From Ralstonia pickettii (GTDB lineage: Bacteria > Pseudomonadota > Gammaproteobacteria > Burkholderiales > Burkholderiaceae): DNA of 64,000 bases. The position numbers and the translations under genes are program-made. Shown here one piece after another: positions 16,974 to 25,140 of this stretch. The notes under the pieces are model-generated. The model was given only the letters and a program-made list of their open reading frames with translations. It did no database searches and was not told the origin of the DNA. Position 1 is the first letter of the stretch, and the number at the start of each line of letters is the position of its first letter. The DNA is taken from assembly GCF_016466415.2 (NCBI RefSeq), contig NZ_CP066772.2:124001-188000 (forward strand), read 5' to 3'.

Positions 16974-18269
16974 ATGGACGACGCCCTCGCGCTTGAACGC
17001 GACAGTTCTTCTGCATCGAGATGCGTCGTCGCCCACGCACGCGAAGCGCTGGAAGGCCGGCGACGGGGATGGCGCACGTTCACGCCGTTCGTCGGTCCGG
17101 CGGTGGTGGTCTCGGTGGCCTATACCGACCCCGGCAACATCGCCACGGGCATTGAAGCCGGTGCGCGCTATGGATATCAGCTGCTGTGGGTCGTGCTCGC
17201 ATCCAGCCTGGTGGCGATGCTGTTCCAGATGCTCTCGGCACGCCTGGGCATTGTGACGGGCAGAAATCTGGCGCAACTCTGCCGAATGCATCTGCCTGCG
17301 CCGGCCGGGCTTGGCATGTGGTTCATCAGCGAGCTTGCCGCCATGGCGACCGACCTTGCCGAGTTTGTCGGTGCCGCAGTCGGCATCGCGCTCCTCACCG
17401 GGATGCCTCTGCTCGCCGCCATGGTCGTTGCCGGTGTGCTGACTTATCTTTTGCTGATGCTGCAAGTGCGGGGCTTCCGCTCAGTCGAACTGATGATTGG
17501 CGCGCTGGTGGCCGTCATCGGTATCTCTTACATCATCCAAGTGTGGATCTTGCCTGTCTCGTGGGCGACGGCGCTGCGGCAGACCTTCGTCCCCACGGCA
17601 TTGCCGCCCGACGCGTTCATGTTGGCGGCCGGCATTGTCGGAGCCACGGTCATGCCACACGCACTCTTTCTCCATTCGGGACTGGTCAATAAGCGTGTGC
17701 GTCCACGGAGTGCGTCAGAGACGTCGCAACTGCTTCGCTATTCCAACCGCGAGGTGGTGGCAGCGCTGGCCGCCGCGGGCTGCATCAACCTCGCCATGGT
17801 GGTGGTATCAGCAGGCGGGTTTCACGGCGCACATGCGGAGGTGGCCGGCATTGAGGATGCCTATGTCACCCTGGCGCCGTTGTTCGGGGCATCGGCTGGG
17901 CTGGTGTTTCTGGTCGGGTTGATCGCATCGGGGCTCTCAAGCTCCGTGGTCGGCACGATGGCGGGCCAGATGGTGTTGCAAGGCTTCCTGCGTGTACGCC
18001 TGCCCGTATGGATGCGCCGACTGATCACCATGGTGCCGGCGTTCATCGTCATCGGCGCGGGCATGGATGTCACGCGGGCACTGGTGCTCAGTCAGGTGGT
18101 TCTGAGCATGGTGGTGCCGTTTCCCATGGCGGCGCTGATCTGGCTGGCACGCCGGCCGGACCTGATGGGGCAGCATGCCGCCGGGCGCGGCCTGGTTCTA
18201 CTTGCGACGGCTGGGGCCGCCCTGGTGGCTGGGTTGAACGGCGCGCTGCTCGTCCATCTCGTCGCATAG
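16974..18269 (+). CDS. Nramp-family divalent metal transporter
   Basis: This is an inner-membrane proton-coupled metal importer (431 residues, about 11 membrane segments). The metal-site motifs are present: YTDPGNIATG in TM1 and VMPHALFLHSG in TM6. An N-terminal cytoplasmic extension of about 40 residues precedes TM1. GGAG lies upstream of the ATG at 16974. It is transcribed away from the manganese catalase gene; Mn2+ import to feed that enzyme is a reasonable inference. It is clearly diverged from the second Nramp gene at 46356. Confidence 0.9.
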   Translation: MDDALALERDSSSASRCVVAHAREALEGRRRGWRTFTPFVGPAVVVSVAYTDPGNIATGIEAGARYGYQLLWVVLASSLVAMLFQMLSARLGIVTGRNLAQLCRMHLPAPAGLGMWFISELAAMATDLAEFVGAAVGIALLTGMPLLAAMVVAGVLTYLLLMLQVRGFRSVELMIGALVAVIGISYIIQVWILPVSWATALRQTFVPTALPPDAFMLAAGIVGATVMPHALFLHSGLVNKRVRPRSASETSQLLRYSNREVVAALAAAGCINLAMVVVSAGGFHGAHAEVAGIEDAYVTLAPLFGASAGLVFLVGLIASGLSSSVVGTMAGQMVLQGFLRVRLPVWMRRLITMVPAFIVIGAGMDVTRALVLSQVVLSMVVPFPMAALIWLARRPDLMGQHAAGRGLVLLATAGAALVAGLNGALLVHLVA

Positions 18270-18301
18270 CGATGCGGGATGACGCTGCCGCCCTGGCCCC
18301 G

Positions 18302-18415
18302 TCAGGCGTGCGCCGCGCATACCCACGCTGCCGCAATGAAGTCGGCCAGCGAAACATGGTCCAGCACGACGTCCGCCGGTTTGTCGAAATCCTTGTCCAA
18401 GGTCACGGCGGTCAT
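18302..18415 (-). CDS. Possible small protein coupled to a leader peptide
   Basis: This 37-residue frame begins MTAVTLDKDFDKPADVVLDH and ends AAAWVCAAHA. Its start ATG overlaps the stop of an 11-codon frame (ATGA) that has a strong AAGGAGG. It lies between the Nramp gene and the DUF2252 gene. It is too short for family recognition and may be chance. Confidence 0.25.
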   Translation of the reverse strand: MTAVTLDKDFDKPADVVLDHVSLADFIAAAWVCAAHA

Positions 18416-18447
18416 CTTTGCATAGGCGCGCCCATCGCCACGTACAT
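18412..18447 (-). CDS. Possible 11-residue leader peptide
   Basis: MYVAMGAPMQR is preceded by AAGGAGG four bases before its ATG and ends in an ATGA overlap with the next small frame. The unusually good ribosome-binding site is the only support. Confidence 0.22.
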   Translation of the reverse strand: MYVAMGAPMQR

Positions 18448-18575
18448 CGCGCCTCCTTGCCGCTGTCTTGGCTGCGCACTTCGGCAGCCGAGCGCCATCC
18501 TTCATCATCGCCTCACGATGGCTCCGAAGGCTCGATAGCAGCGTTTGTGCCCGTGGAAAGATGCAGCGCAGCGGA

Positions 18576-19778
18576 TCAGCCAGCCCAGGCGCGGCAGTAC
18601 TCGAGATACTGGCGCTCGTGCCGTCCAAGCAGATCGACAATCGAGGACCAGAGCCAGAACGGCGCGTCGATGGAGCGTCCATGACGCGCCCGCAACTCAC
18701 GGTGCCATGCCATCGCGACATCCCGGGGCATCTGGCTGCCATGCGCAAGGCCGACGACGTTGCCCAGATATGCGGCCAGGACCGTGGCGTCCTCGTGCTC
18801 CAGCTTGTCGACCGACAGCTTCAGGTCTTGCGGCTGCAGCTCGCGCATGAAGAAGCTACCGCCAAGCATGCGCCCCCATGCCATTCGATCGCCCAAGTCA
18901 GGAGAAAGACGCCGCGCGCCGGTGACTACGCGTTCCCCGTTGATCCGCGGCATCTCGCCTGCAGCGGTGCTTGGCGCCGCGGCCTTGCCCGCCTCCTTGA
19001 TGTCGATCAGCCGGTACCGCGGCCCGCGGTCCTGGTCGACAGCCAGCAAGACGGCATAACGCCGCTGCCCGAGCGAGCTGCATCCTTTGACCCAGTACGC
19101 CGCATCCACGATGCTGACGGAGGCTTCGCCCGGCATTTCGTAAAGACGCGCCACCAGTGCAAGCACCTCGTGCTGGCTCACAAGATGTTTCAGTTCGCGC
19201 CGCTCTTCTCGTGAGAGCGGCCAGAAATGGCGCCCTAGCGGAATGGTTGGAGACGTGTCGCTCAGCCGCTCCTTGGCCAGTTCTTTCCACGTACGTGCAG
19301 TTGCCGCTTTCATGGCTGTGCGAACGGATGCAGGGCGCGGCGGCAAGCGCAACGCTGCATCGGGGTCGATACCGTGCAGGTACCCCGCCATCAGCGCCTC
19401 CACCATGCGTGCGGTCACGATGCCAGGGAGGTCCGATCCTCGTGCGGCCGTCGCCAACGAGACGCCAAGCCGGATCAAATCGTGCGCGGGATTGCCCAGC
19501 ACCGTCTGGTCCAGATCCCGGATCTGTATGCGCGCGGCGCCGGAGGTATGGCCGATCGGGCCGAGGTTGCCGACGTGGCAATCGCCGCAGATCCAGATGG
19601 TGGGCCCCTCGGGAAACGTGTGCGGCTGCACCTCGCTCAGCCACTCGTAGAACTTCACGGTGCTGCCGCGAACGTACGCATGGGTGGAACGCGTCATCTT
19701 CGATTGCCGCAGCCGGGCAAGTATGGGTGCACGGTTTTTGGGGCTCACCGCGCTGTGCGACGATTTTCGTTGGGACAT
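18576..19778 (-). CDS. DUF2252 family protein
   Basis: This is a 400-residue cytoplasmic protein. DUF2252 proteins resemble aminoglycoside-phosphotransferase/kinase folds but have no assigned reaction. Typical blocks are YEWLSEVQPHTFPEGP, WICGDCHVGNLGP (reminiscent of the kinase catalytic loop HGDxHxxN), RDLDQTVLGNPAHDLIRL (the DFD-like metal block), and RYRLIDIKEAG. I use ATG 19778 (MSQRKSSH); a TTG at 19808 is also in frame and neither has a strong Shine-Dalgarno. It is divergent from the HU gene. Confidence 0.88.
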   Translation of the reverse strand: MSQRKSSHSAVSPKNRAPILARLRQSKMTRSTHAYVRGSTVKFYEWLSEVQPHTFPEGPTIWICGDCHVGNLGPIGHTSGAARIQIRDLDQTVLGNPAHDLIRLGVSLATAARGSDLPGIVTARMVEALMAGYLHGIDPDAALRLPPRPASVRTAMKAATARTWKELAKERLSDTSPTIPLGRHFWPLSREERRELKHLVSQHEVLALVARLYEMPGEASVSIVDAAYWVKGCSSLGQRRYAVLLAVDQDRGPRYRLIDIKEAGKAAAPSTAAGEMPRINGERVVTGARRLSPDLGDRMAWGRMLGGSFFMRELQPQDLKLSVDKLEHEDATVLAAYLGNVVGLAHGSQMPRDVAMAWHRELRARHGRSIDAPFWLWSSIVDLLGRHERQYLEYCRAWAG

Positions 19779-19971
19779 GTGTGTGCTGAACCTGGGATAC
19801 TTGAACAAGGTGATGGACGGCGAACCGTATGCAATAAGTGTTCCCCGCCCCCCTAAAACAGCTTAGATAACGCCTCCACGGCGCTCAACCTTTGCTATGC
19901 TTGCTCGAAGCGCGCTGCACAGGCGTCGCTTCCATTGAATGGTCAACTTTACCCAACCATCTATTTTCACT

Positions 19972-20397
19972 ATGGCCACCAAAACCAAGACCGCTGCCAA
20001 GACCGCTGCAAAGAAGGCCTCGCCGGCAAAGAAGGCCGCGCCAGCAAAGAAGCCTGCTGCAACGACGCCGACCCTCAAGCCCTTGAAGGACACGTTCACC
20101 AAGGCGAGCCTGGTGAGCCATCTGGCGGAACAAGCTGCCGTCGACGCCAAGGCGGTGAAGGCGGTGCTGCTCCATCTGGAGAACACCATCGTGGCTTCGC
20201 TGCACAAGAAGGGCGCGGGTGAGTTCACGCTGCCGGGCCTGTTCAAGGTGACGTCGGTCAAGGTGCCGGCAACCAAGCGCCGCTTCGGCAAGAACCCCTT
20301 TACCGGTGTGGATCAGTGGTTCGAAGCCAAACCGGCAACCGTGCGCGTCAAGGTCCGCGCCTTGAAAAAGGTCAAGGACGCAGCGATCAACAGCTGA
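19972..20397 (+). CDS. HU/IHF-family DNA-binding protein with Lys/Ala-rich N-terminal extension
   Basis: This is a nucleoid protein of 141 residues. Residues 1-36 are histone H1-like (MATKTKTAAKTAAKKAS, PAKKAAPAKKPAA). They are followed by an HU-like body: FTKASLVSHLAEQAAVDAKA, GEFTLPGLFKVTSVKVPATK, GKNPFTG, and KPATVRVKVRALKKVKDA. Such tails are known in beta-proteobacteria and some other phyla. An ATG at 19972 begins the tail. A strong terminator follows, so this is a single-gene transcript. The likely role is DNA compaction. Confidence 0.9.
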   Translation: MATKTKTAAKTAAKKASPAKKAAPAKKPAATTPTLKPLKDTFTKASLVSHLAEQAAVDAKAVKAVLLHLENTIVASLHKKGAGEFTLPGLFKVTSVKVPATKRRFGKNPFTGVDQWFEAKPATVRVKVRALKKVKDAAINS

Positions 20398-20413
20398 TCG
20401 GCAGCGCAAAGAA

Positions 20414-20439
20414 AAAGGGAGCTTCGGCTCCCTTTTTTT
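20414..20439 (+). terminator. Rho-independent terminator of the HU gene
   Basis: AAAGGGAGC (20414-20422) pairs with GCTCCCTTT (20427-20435) around a TTCG tetraloop and continues into further T residues. It lies 16 bp after the HU stop codon. Confidence 0.9.
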
Positions 20440-20512
20440 GCGTGCTTGCCGGTCGGAAGACGCAGCAGGCGCAGACCAGTCTGCCTGGCCGAATGGCGCT
20501 GTGCTGTGATGC

Positions 20513-21145
20513 TTAGCGCGCCTTGCGCGCCGTCTTTCCGCCGCCGCGTGCCGCATCCTGGCCACCGACGGCGCCGTCCCCGCTCATGCGTTCCAGCCAC
20601 GAAAGCGCGTCCACATACGACAAAAGCTGCCGCAGATAATCGGGCGACACCTCGCGCATCAATAGCAATGAACGATGCACAAGACTGCTCGAATTCAGCG
20701 GACCGGCATTGACCGGCACCTTGTCCAGGGCGTCGCGCAACTGTTTCTCGGCGCGGACGCGGGACCAGGTTTCGCGCACGTCTTCGAGAATCTTCAGCTC
20801 CGGTAATGCATGCCGATGAGGCCCAGATCCGCCATCCGAAGCCTCGCCGACATCCGTGCGTTGCTGGCTGGCAATGTCACGCAGTAGCTCCGCCAACGCG
20901 CTGTCGGCAGGCGCATTTGCGTCGCTCGCGTCGGACGTTGCCGTCGGGCGATCGAGGTCTGCCGCGTAGGCCGCGATCAGCTCGGCGAGCCGCCCGTCGA
21001 GAATGCGGCGCGCCTCGCCGGTTTGGCCGGCCGCACGCCGATGCAACGCCTCGATGAAGCAGAAGCGCAGGCGGTCCAGCCGGTCCGCGCCGCTTGCGCG
21101 CCAGCTGTCGAGCATGGCCTGCGTCGACGCCTCAATGCGGCTCAC
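20513..21145 (-). CDS. DUF2894 domain protein, last gene of a MotAB/ZorAB-like cluster
   Basis: This soluble, helix-rich protein of unknown function (about 210 residues) carries IEASTQAMLDSWRASGADRL near its N-terminus, an Ala/Asp-rich middle linker, and a conserved C-terminal half (ALPELKILEDVRETWSRV, NAGPLNSSSLVHRSLLLMRE, SPDYLRQLLSYVDALSWLE). The Lys/Arg-rich end (GGGKTARKAR) may bind nucleic acid or membrane. The start is uncertain: GTG 21145 overlaps the OmpA-domain gene by 14 bp; GTG 21154 and ATG 21229 are also in frame. Its constant place next to a motor-like pair suggests a cytoplasmic partner. Confidence 0.82.
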   Translation of the reverse strand: MSRIEASTQAMLDSWRASGADRLDRLRFCFIEALHRRAAGQTGEARRILDGRLAELIAAYAADLDRPTATSDASDANAPADSALAELLRDIASQQRTDVGEASDGGSGPHRHALPELKILEDVRETWSRVRAEKQLRDALDKVPVNAGPLNSSSLVHRSLLLMREVSPDYLRQLLSYVDALSWLERMSGDGAVGGQDAARGGGKTARKAR

Positions 21146-21785
21146 GACGTCCACCGTTGGAAGCAGCCTGCCTGGGGACAGGCGCGATTTCCACACGCCG
21201 GTTTTTGGCGCGCCCGACGTCGTCTGCATTGGAACTCACAGGCTGCTGCGATCCAAACGCAGCGGCAAACACGCTCGACGCCGGAATGCCCTCGTCGATC
21301 AACGCACGCGTCACCGTCAAGGCGCGCTTGGCGGACAGCTCCCAGTTATCGGCAAACAGCCGGTTACCGGCACGCACCTGCTGGTCATCGGAAAAGCCAC
21401 TCACCATCAGGATCTCTTCACGCGAAGTGAGATACGCGGCCAGCGGCCCCGCCAGGCTCTTCATCAGCGCGCGGCCCTCGGGCTGCAATTGATCGGAGTT
21501 GATCGCAAAGAGCACGTTGCCGTTGATGCCGATGCGCCCGTTGACGAGCGTCACACGCCCGGCCGCCAGCGGGCCGGCCAGCGCCTGCTCCAGTGTCTTG
21601 CGGCGCTGTGCCTCGGCCTCGCGCTGCTTGACCTCGTTTTCCAGCTTGGAGGACAGCTCCAGCTGCACGCCGATCACGCCGACCAGAATCAGCACAAACG
21701 CGCCCAGCAGCACCGACATCAGGTCGCCGAACGCGGCCCAGACCGGCGCCGTGGCCTCGATGCCACCGTCGATCTCGTCGTTCAT
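21132..21785 (-). CDS. OmpA-domain protein, MotB/ZorB-like
   Basis: This is a 217-residue inner-membrane protein with one N-terminal membrane helix and a periplasmic OmpA-type peptidoglycan-binding domain. The helix VWAAFGDLMSVLLGAFVLIL carries Asp21 at its start, in the position and context of the proton-path aspartate of MotB-like stator subunits. The OmpA domain follows a short coiled coil, with LFADNWELSAKRALTVTRAL, FAAAFGSQQPVSSN and KNRRVEI. It overlaps the DUF802 gene by ATGA. I infer that it anchors the complex to the cell wall and takes part in ion flow. Confidence 0.88.
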   Translation of the reverse strand: MNDEIDGGIEATAPVWAAFGDLMSVLLGAFVLILVGVIGVQLELSSKLENEVKQREAEAQRRKTLEQALAGPLAAGRVTLVNGRIGINGNVLFAINSDQLQPEGRALMKSLAGPLAAYLTSREEILMVSGFSDDQQVRAGNRLFADNWELSAKRALTVTRALIDEGIPASSVFAAAFGSQQPVSSNADDVGRAKNRRVEIAPVPRQAASNGGRREPH

Positions 21786-24088
21786 GCCGCTTCGGTCCCG
21801 GCCAGCGCGCGCTGGTCACCCAGCCGTTGCAGGTCTTCCAGGATCTGCTTCTGAGACAGCATGCTCAGGTCGATCACCTCACGCGCCTGCGCCACGTAGT
21901 AGGCGAGCTGTTCGTCGCTGCGGGTGAGCGACTTCTCGAGCGCGGCTTCGATACGCTGCAGCTGGGCCGCAAGCTTGTCGTTCGACTCGCCAAACAGCTG
22001 CACGGCCACGCCAAACGCCTCGCCCAGGCTCGCCACCTCGACTGCGCTGCCGGTCACCTGCGCAGCCACCGCGCCGAGCTTGCCGGTCTCGGTCTCCACC
22101 CGATCGGTGAACCGGTCACCCACGCGCTCCAGCAGGTCCGCCGATGTCGCCACCAGCGCATCCACCGCCGCGCGCTGCTCGGTCGATGCATGGTTGACCG
22201 CGTCGAGCAGCGTTTCCAGCGTGCCCAGCAGGCGCGCACGCTCGTCCAGCATCGCGGTATCGCGCACCATGCTGTCAGTCAGCTTCTGGCGCAGCTCGGC
22301 CACCACTTCGGCGGCGGCCCTGGGCGCTTCCGAAGCGGCTTGGACCAGGCGCGAAATCTCGCCGATCGTGTCGTTGGCGTGTGCCTGCGTTTGCGCGGAA
22401 ATGTCGCGTGCCGTCTGCTCCAGTGCGTCGCAAATCTGCTGCTGACGGTTTACCGTATCGGCGCCGGCTTTCTCCCACGCCTCGCTGAGCTTGGCGCCCA
22501 TCGCGCCAAGGGCATCGGTCCAGGCCGCCAGACGTTGCGCGTCTCTCGCTTCCAGCGCAGCTTGCAGCGCGGCTTGCGACTGACGCGATGCCTCCTGCTG
22601 CGCGGCGATATCGCGCGCTGTCTGCGCCAACGCATCGCAGATATCTTGCTGACGATTCGCCGTATCGGCGCCGGTTTTCTCCCACGCCTGGCCGAGCTTC
22701 TCGCCCGTTGCGCTGAGCGCCTCGGTCCAGGCCGCGAGACGTTGCGCGTCTCGTGCTTCCAGTGCGGCTTGCAGCGCCGTATGCGATTGGCGCGACGCAT
22801 CTTGCAACGACGTGGCGTGCCGCTCGAACGTGGCAGCGGCCGCCTCCAGCGCACGCTGGTTCTGCGCGGCCAGTTCGGCGTGGGTGTGTTCCTGGCGGCC
22901 CAACGCATCGCGCCAGGCGGCGGACAGGCCGCCAGCGGTGGCATCCAGACGCTCGGCAACGCCATCGAGCAACCGCGCCGAGCGTTGCTCGAATGTCTCG
23001 GCAAACCGGTCCAGCGACGTGCCGACCTGACCGACCAGCGCCTCACTCGAGCGTTGGTGCGCCGACAGGGCGTTGTTCCAGATGCCGGAAACCGCCTCGG
23101 CCGTCGCTTCAAAGCGCGTCGACAGGCCGTCGAGCTGACGCTGCACCGCGTGCGTGACCGTCTCCTGCAGCGCGGCCGATTCCCGCGCGAGCCCGGCCAT
23201 CGTCGTTTCCACCACCGGCTGCAGCGCGGCGCTGGCAACGCGTGCGCTTTCCGCTGCGCTGTCCTTCAAGGACTGACCGACCGACGACGCAAGCTGGCTG
23301 TAAGCGGTCTCCGCCTTGTCGAGAAATGCCTGCTGGGCGGCGATCTGTCGCTCGCTGCTGGCCGCGCCCTGCTGCTCCAGCGACGTCATCATCGCCTGCA
23401 GCCGATCAACCAGCGCGGGCATCACATCGGATTGCCGCTGCAGAAGCTTGAACGTTTCTTCACGCTGATGTGCGTGCGAGTAGATGCGCAGCGTGGTCGC
23501 GATCTTTGCGTCGAGCGCCTGCACGGCCTGCAGCCGCTCGCGCCGACACAGCGCCGAGAGCAACCCCAGCATGGCCGACGTTGCCACACCGGCAATCGAG
23601 GTGCCGAACGAGAATCCCAACCCCTTGATCGGGGCGGCCAGCGATGCGCGGATCGCCTGCAAATCCGTCGCGCTTTCCAGCGCTGCGCCCGTGCCCTTGA
23701 GCGTCACCACCATGCCGAGCAGCGTGCCGAGCATGCCAAGCAGCACCAGCAGGCCCACCAGATACGGCGTCAATGCGGGCGCGGGCAGCGCAACGCGCTC
23801 GCCTTCCACGCGCAGGCGCACGGCATGGCGCAGGCTCGGGTGCAGTTGCTCCAGCCATGCCGCCAGAGTGGGCGGCGTCTCGGACAACCCTGCCACGGCC
23901 TGGGCGACCGTGCCCGTGGCTTGCCGATAGCGGCGCAGCTCCAGCGCGCCCGCCACATAGGCGGCACCGATCACAAGCGTGACGGCCAGCGCCAGCAGGT
24001 TTCCGCCAACGAGGTAACCGCCGGCAATCCACCCCAAGGCCGCCAGCCCGACAGAAAAAACGATGAGATTCAGGTGATGTCTGGACAT
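21782..24088 (-). CDS. DUF802 protein, MotA/ZorA-like with long coiled-coil tail
   Basis: This 768-residue protein has two N-terminal membrane helices (about residues 7-48). A MotA/ExbB-type pair follows: TM3 about 108-131 with GMLGTLLGMVVTLKG, and TM4 about 156-181 with GFSFGTSIAGVATSAMLG. The remaining 580 residues are Ala/Gln/Glu-rich helix with coiled-coil character and no catalytic motif. Two 69-residue near-identical blocks lie in the tail (22382-22588 and 22589-22795). This layout matches ZorA of the Zorya defence system and tailed MotA/ExbB homologues. It is coupled by ATGA to the OmpA-domain gene and follows DUF3348 by 18 bp. Confidence 0.88.
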   Translation of the reverse strand: MSRHHLNLIVFSVGLAALGWIAGGYLVGGNLLALAVTLVIGAAYVAGALELRRYRQATGTVAQAVAGLSETPPTLAAWLEQLHPSLRHAVRLRVEGERVALPAPALTPYLVGLLVLLGMLGTLLGMVVTLKGTGAALESATDLQAIRASLAAPIKGLGFSFGTSIAGVATSAMLGLLSALCRRERLQAVQALDAKIATTLRIYSHAHQREETFKLLQRQSDVMPALVDRLQAMMTSLEQQGAASSERQIAAQQAFLDKAETAYSQLASSVGQSLKDSAAESARVASAALQPVVETTMAGLARESAALQETVTHAVQRQLDGLSTRFEATAEAVSGIWNNALSAHQRSSEALVGQVGTSLDRFAETFEQRSARLLDGVAERLDATAGGLSAAWRDALGRQEHTHAELAAQNQRALEAAAATFERHATSLQDASRQSHTALQAALEARDAQRLAAWTEALSATGEKLGQAWEKTGADTANRQQDICDALAQTARDIAAQQEASRQSQAALQAALEARDAQRLAAWTDALGAMGAKLSEAWEKAGADTVNRQQQICDALEQTARDISAQTQAHANDTIGEISRLVQAASEAPRAAAEVVAELRQKLTDSMVRDTAMLDERARLLGTLETLLDAVNHASTEQRAAVDALVATSADLLERVGDRFTDRVETETGKLGAVAAQVTGSAVEVASLGEAFGVAVQLFGESNDKLAAQLQRIEAALEKSLTRSDEQLAYYVAQAREVIDLSMLSQKQILEDLQRLGDQRALAGTEAA
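22382..22588 (-). repeat. 69-residue tail repeat, second copy
   Basis: It encodes SRQSQAALQAALEARDAQRL...TARDISAQTQA and follows the first copy without a gap, 207 bp apart. Most residues are the same in both copies. Confidence 0.8.
22589..22795 (-). repeat. 69-residue tail repeat, first copy
   Basis: It encodes SRQSHTALQAALEARDAQRL...TARDIAAQQEA in the coiled-coil tail of the DUF802 protein. An in-frame tandem duplication of a helical segment lengthens the tail by about 10 nm if it is fully helical (inference). Confidence 0.8.
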
Positions 24089-24106
24089 GAATGGTGTCTG
24101 TCCCGC

Positions 24107-24841
24107 TTAGCGGGGGCGAAGGGCTGCGAGCAACCCGTCGATCGGTTGAAAACGAACATCAAGCTCGGCCAGGAGCACGCTCTGCATATCCTTGCGGAAC
24201 GCGTCCAGCCAGGCGCGGGATGTGGATGGGGTGGCCTGGCCCTCTGCGGGCAACTCGGCCTGCCGCTGCTGCTCGGCCGCGCGCAAGCGCTCGAAGTACC
24301 GCGCGAGCATCGCTGGAATGGCCCCCAGCAACGAACGCTCGCGGCCTGCGAGCGCCTGCTCCATGCTGGCGTCCAGCACCGCAAGGCGCGCGAGGTCGGG
24401 CGTCCTGGCAGCCAGCAGGCGCCGCAGGCGGCCACGCAGCTCGCCGATCTCGAGTTCCATCGTCTGCTGCACCAGCACGTAGCGCTGCCGGAAATCGGCA
24501 TAGTCGACTACCACGGGCGCCAAGGGGCCCTGGATCGGCGCGCGAGGCCCAGGCCTGGCGTCCGGCGCGCAACTGGACGCGATGGACTTTGCCAACGCCG
24601 CACGGACACGGGCCGCGATCGTCTCGGCGTCCGGGCCCCCGGGCCGCGTGCCGGAGGCACCGGCGGGCGGTGCCGCGCTCAATGCCGAGGAGAGCGTAAT
24701 GGCATCCGTCCAGCTGAGCCATTGGCTCAACCGGTCAGAAAGGGGCTGCGCAGATGCGGAAACGTCGACGTCCGTCAGGCGAGCAAGAATGCGGATCAGC
24801 GCAGGGCCGCTGAGCGCCCTGCGTTGCTGGGCGTACGCCAT
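24107..24841 (-). CDS. DUF3348 domain protein, first gene of the MotAB/ZorAB-like cluster
   Basis: This is a 244-residue soluble protein of unknown function. Recognisable blocks are SGPALIRILARLTDVDV at the N-terminus, a Pro/Gly-rich linker, DYADFRQRYVLVQQTMELEI, LRRLLAARTPDLARLAVLDA, MEQALAGRERSLLGAIPAML and a C-terminal MQSVLLAELDVRFQPIDGLL. It is mostly helical. It is transcribed first, 18 bp before the DUF802 gene, and a TAAACT-like -10 lies about 30 bp upstream. Family knowledge ties DUF3348 to DUF802, OmpA and DUF2894 genes in beta-proteobacteria; no activity is known to me. Confidence 0.85.
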   Translation of the reverse strand: MAYAQQRRALSGPALIRILARLTDVDVSASAQPLSDRLSQWLSWTDAITLSSALSAAPPAGASGTRPGGPDAETIAARVRAALAKSIASSCAPDARPGPRAPIQGPLAPVVVDYADFRQRYVLVQQTMELEIGELRGRLRRLLAARTPDLARLAVLDASMEQALAGRERSLLGAIPAMLARYFERLRAAEQQRQAELPAEGQATPSTSRAWLDAFRKDMQSVLLAELDVRFQPIDGLLAALRPR

Positions 24842-25140
24842 GCTACGAGTGCCGAAAAAAGGCTGGAGTTTACACTGCCCGCCGGGTCGGACTGACGTCT
24901 TTGAGTGGCAGCAGAATCACTTCGCCAGAAGAATCGCTGCAGTCGATCCGCTCGCGGGCGAGACGGGGCGACGTTCTTTACCGCATAGCGCAGCATCGGC
25001 CTTTCATGACACGGCGCCCCAGCGAAACCGCGGCAGTGCAGCGCCGCCCGGGTCGCCCGTCTACATTTGTGCGATCAAGCCGACAGCGGTATCGTGTCGC
25101 CCACTACCGCACCCTCTCGCTTTCCCGCCCCTTTTCCCCC

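Noticed and set aside
21827-24895. Very long open frame (over 1000 codons) on the plus strand
   Set aside because: It is the complement of the DUF802 and DUF3348 genes. The product is Arg/His/Gln-rich with no domain, as expected for a high-GC antisense shadow, and the minus strand carries the recognisable proteins.
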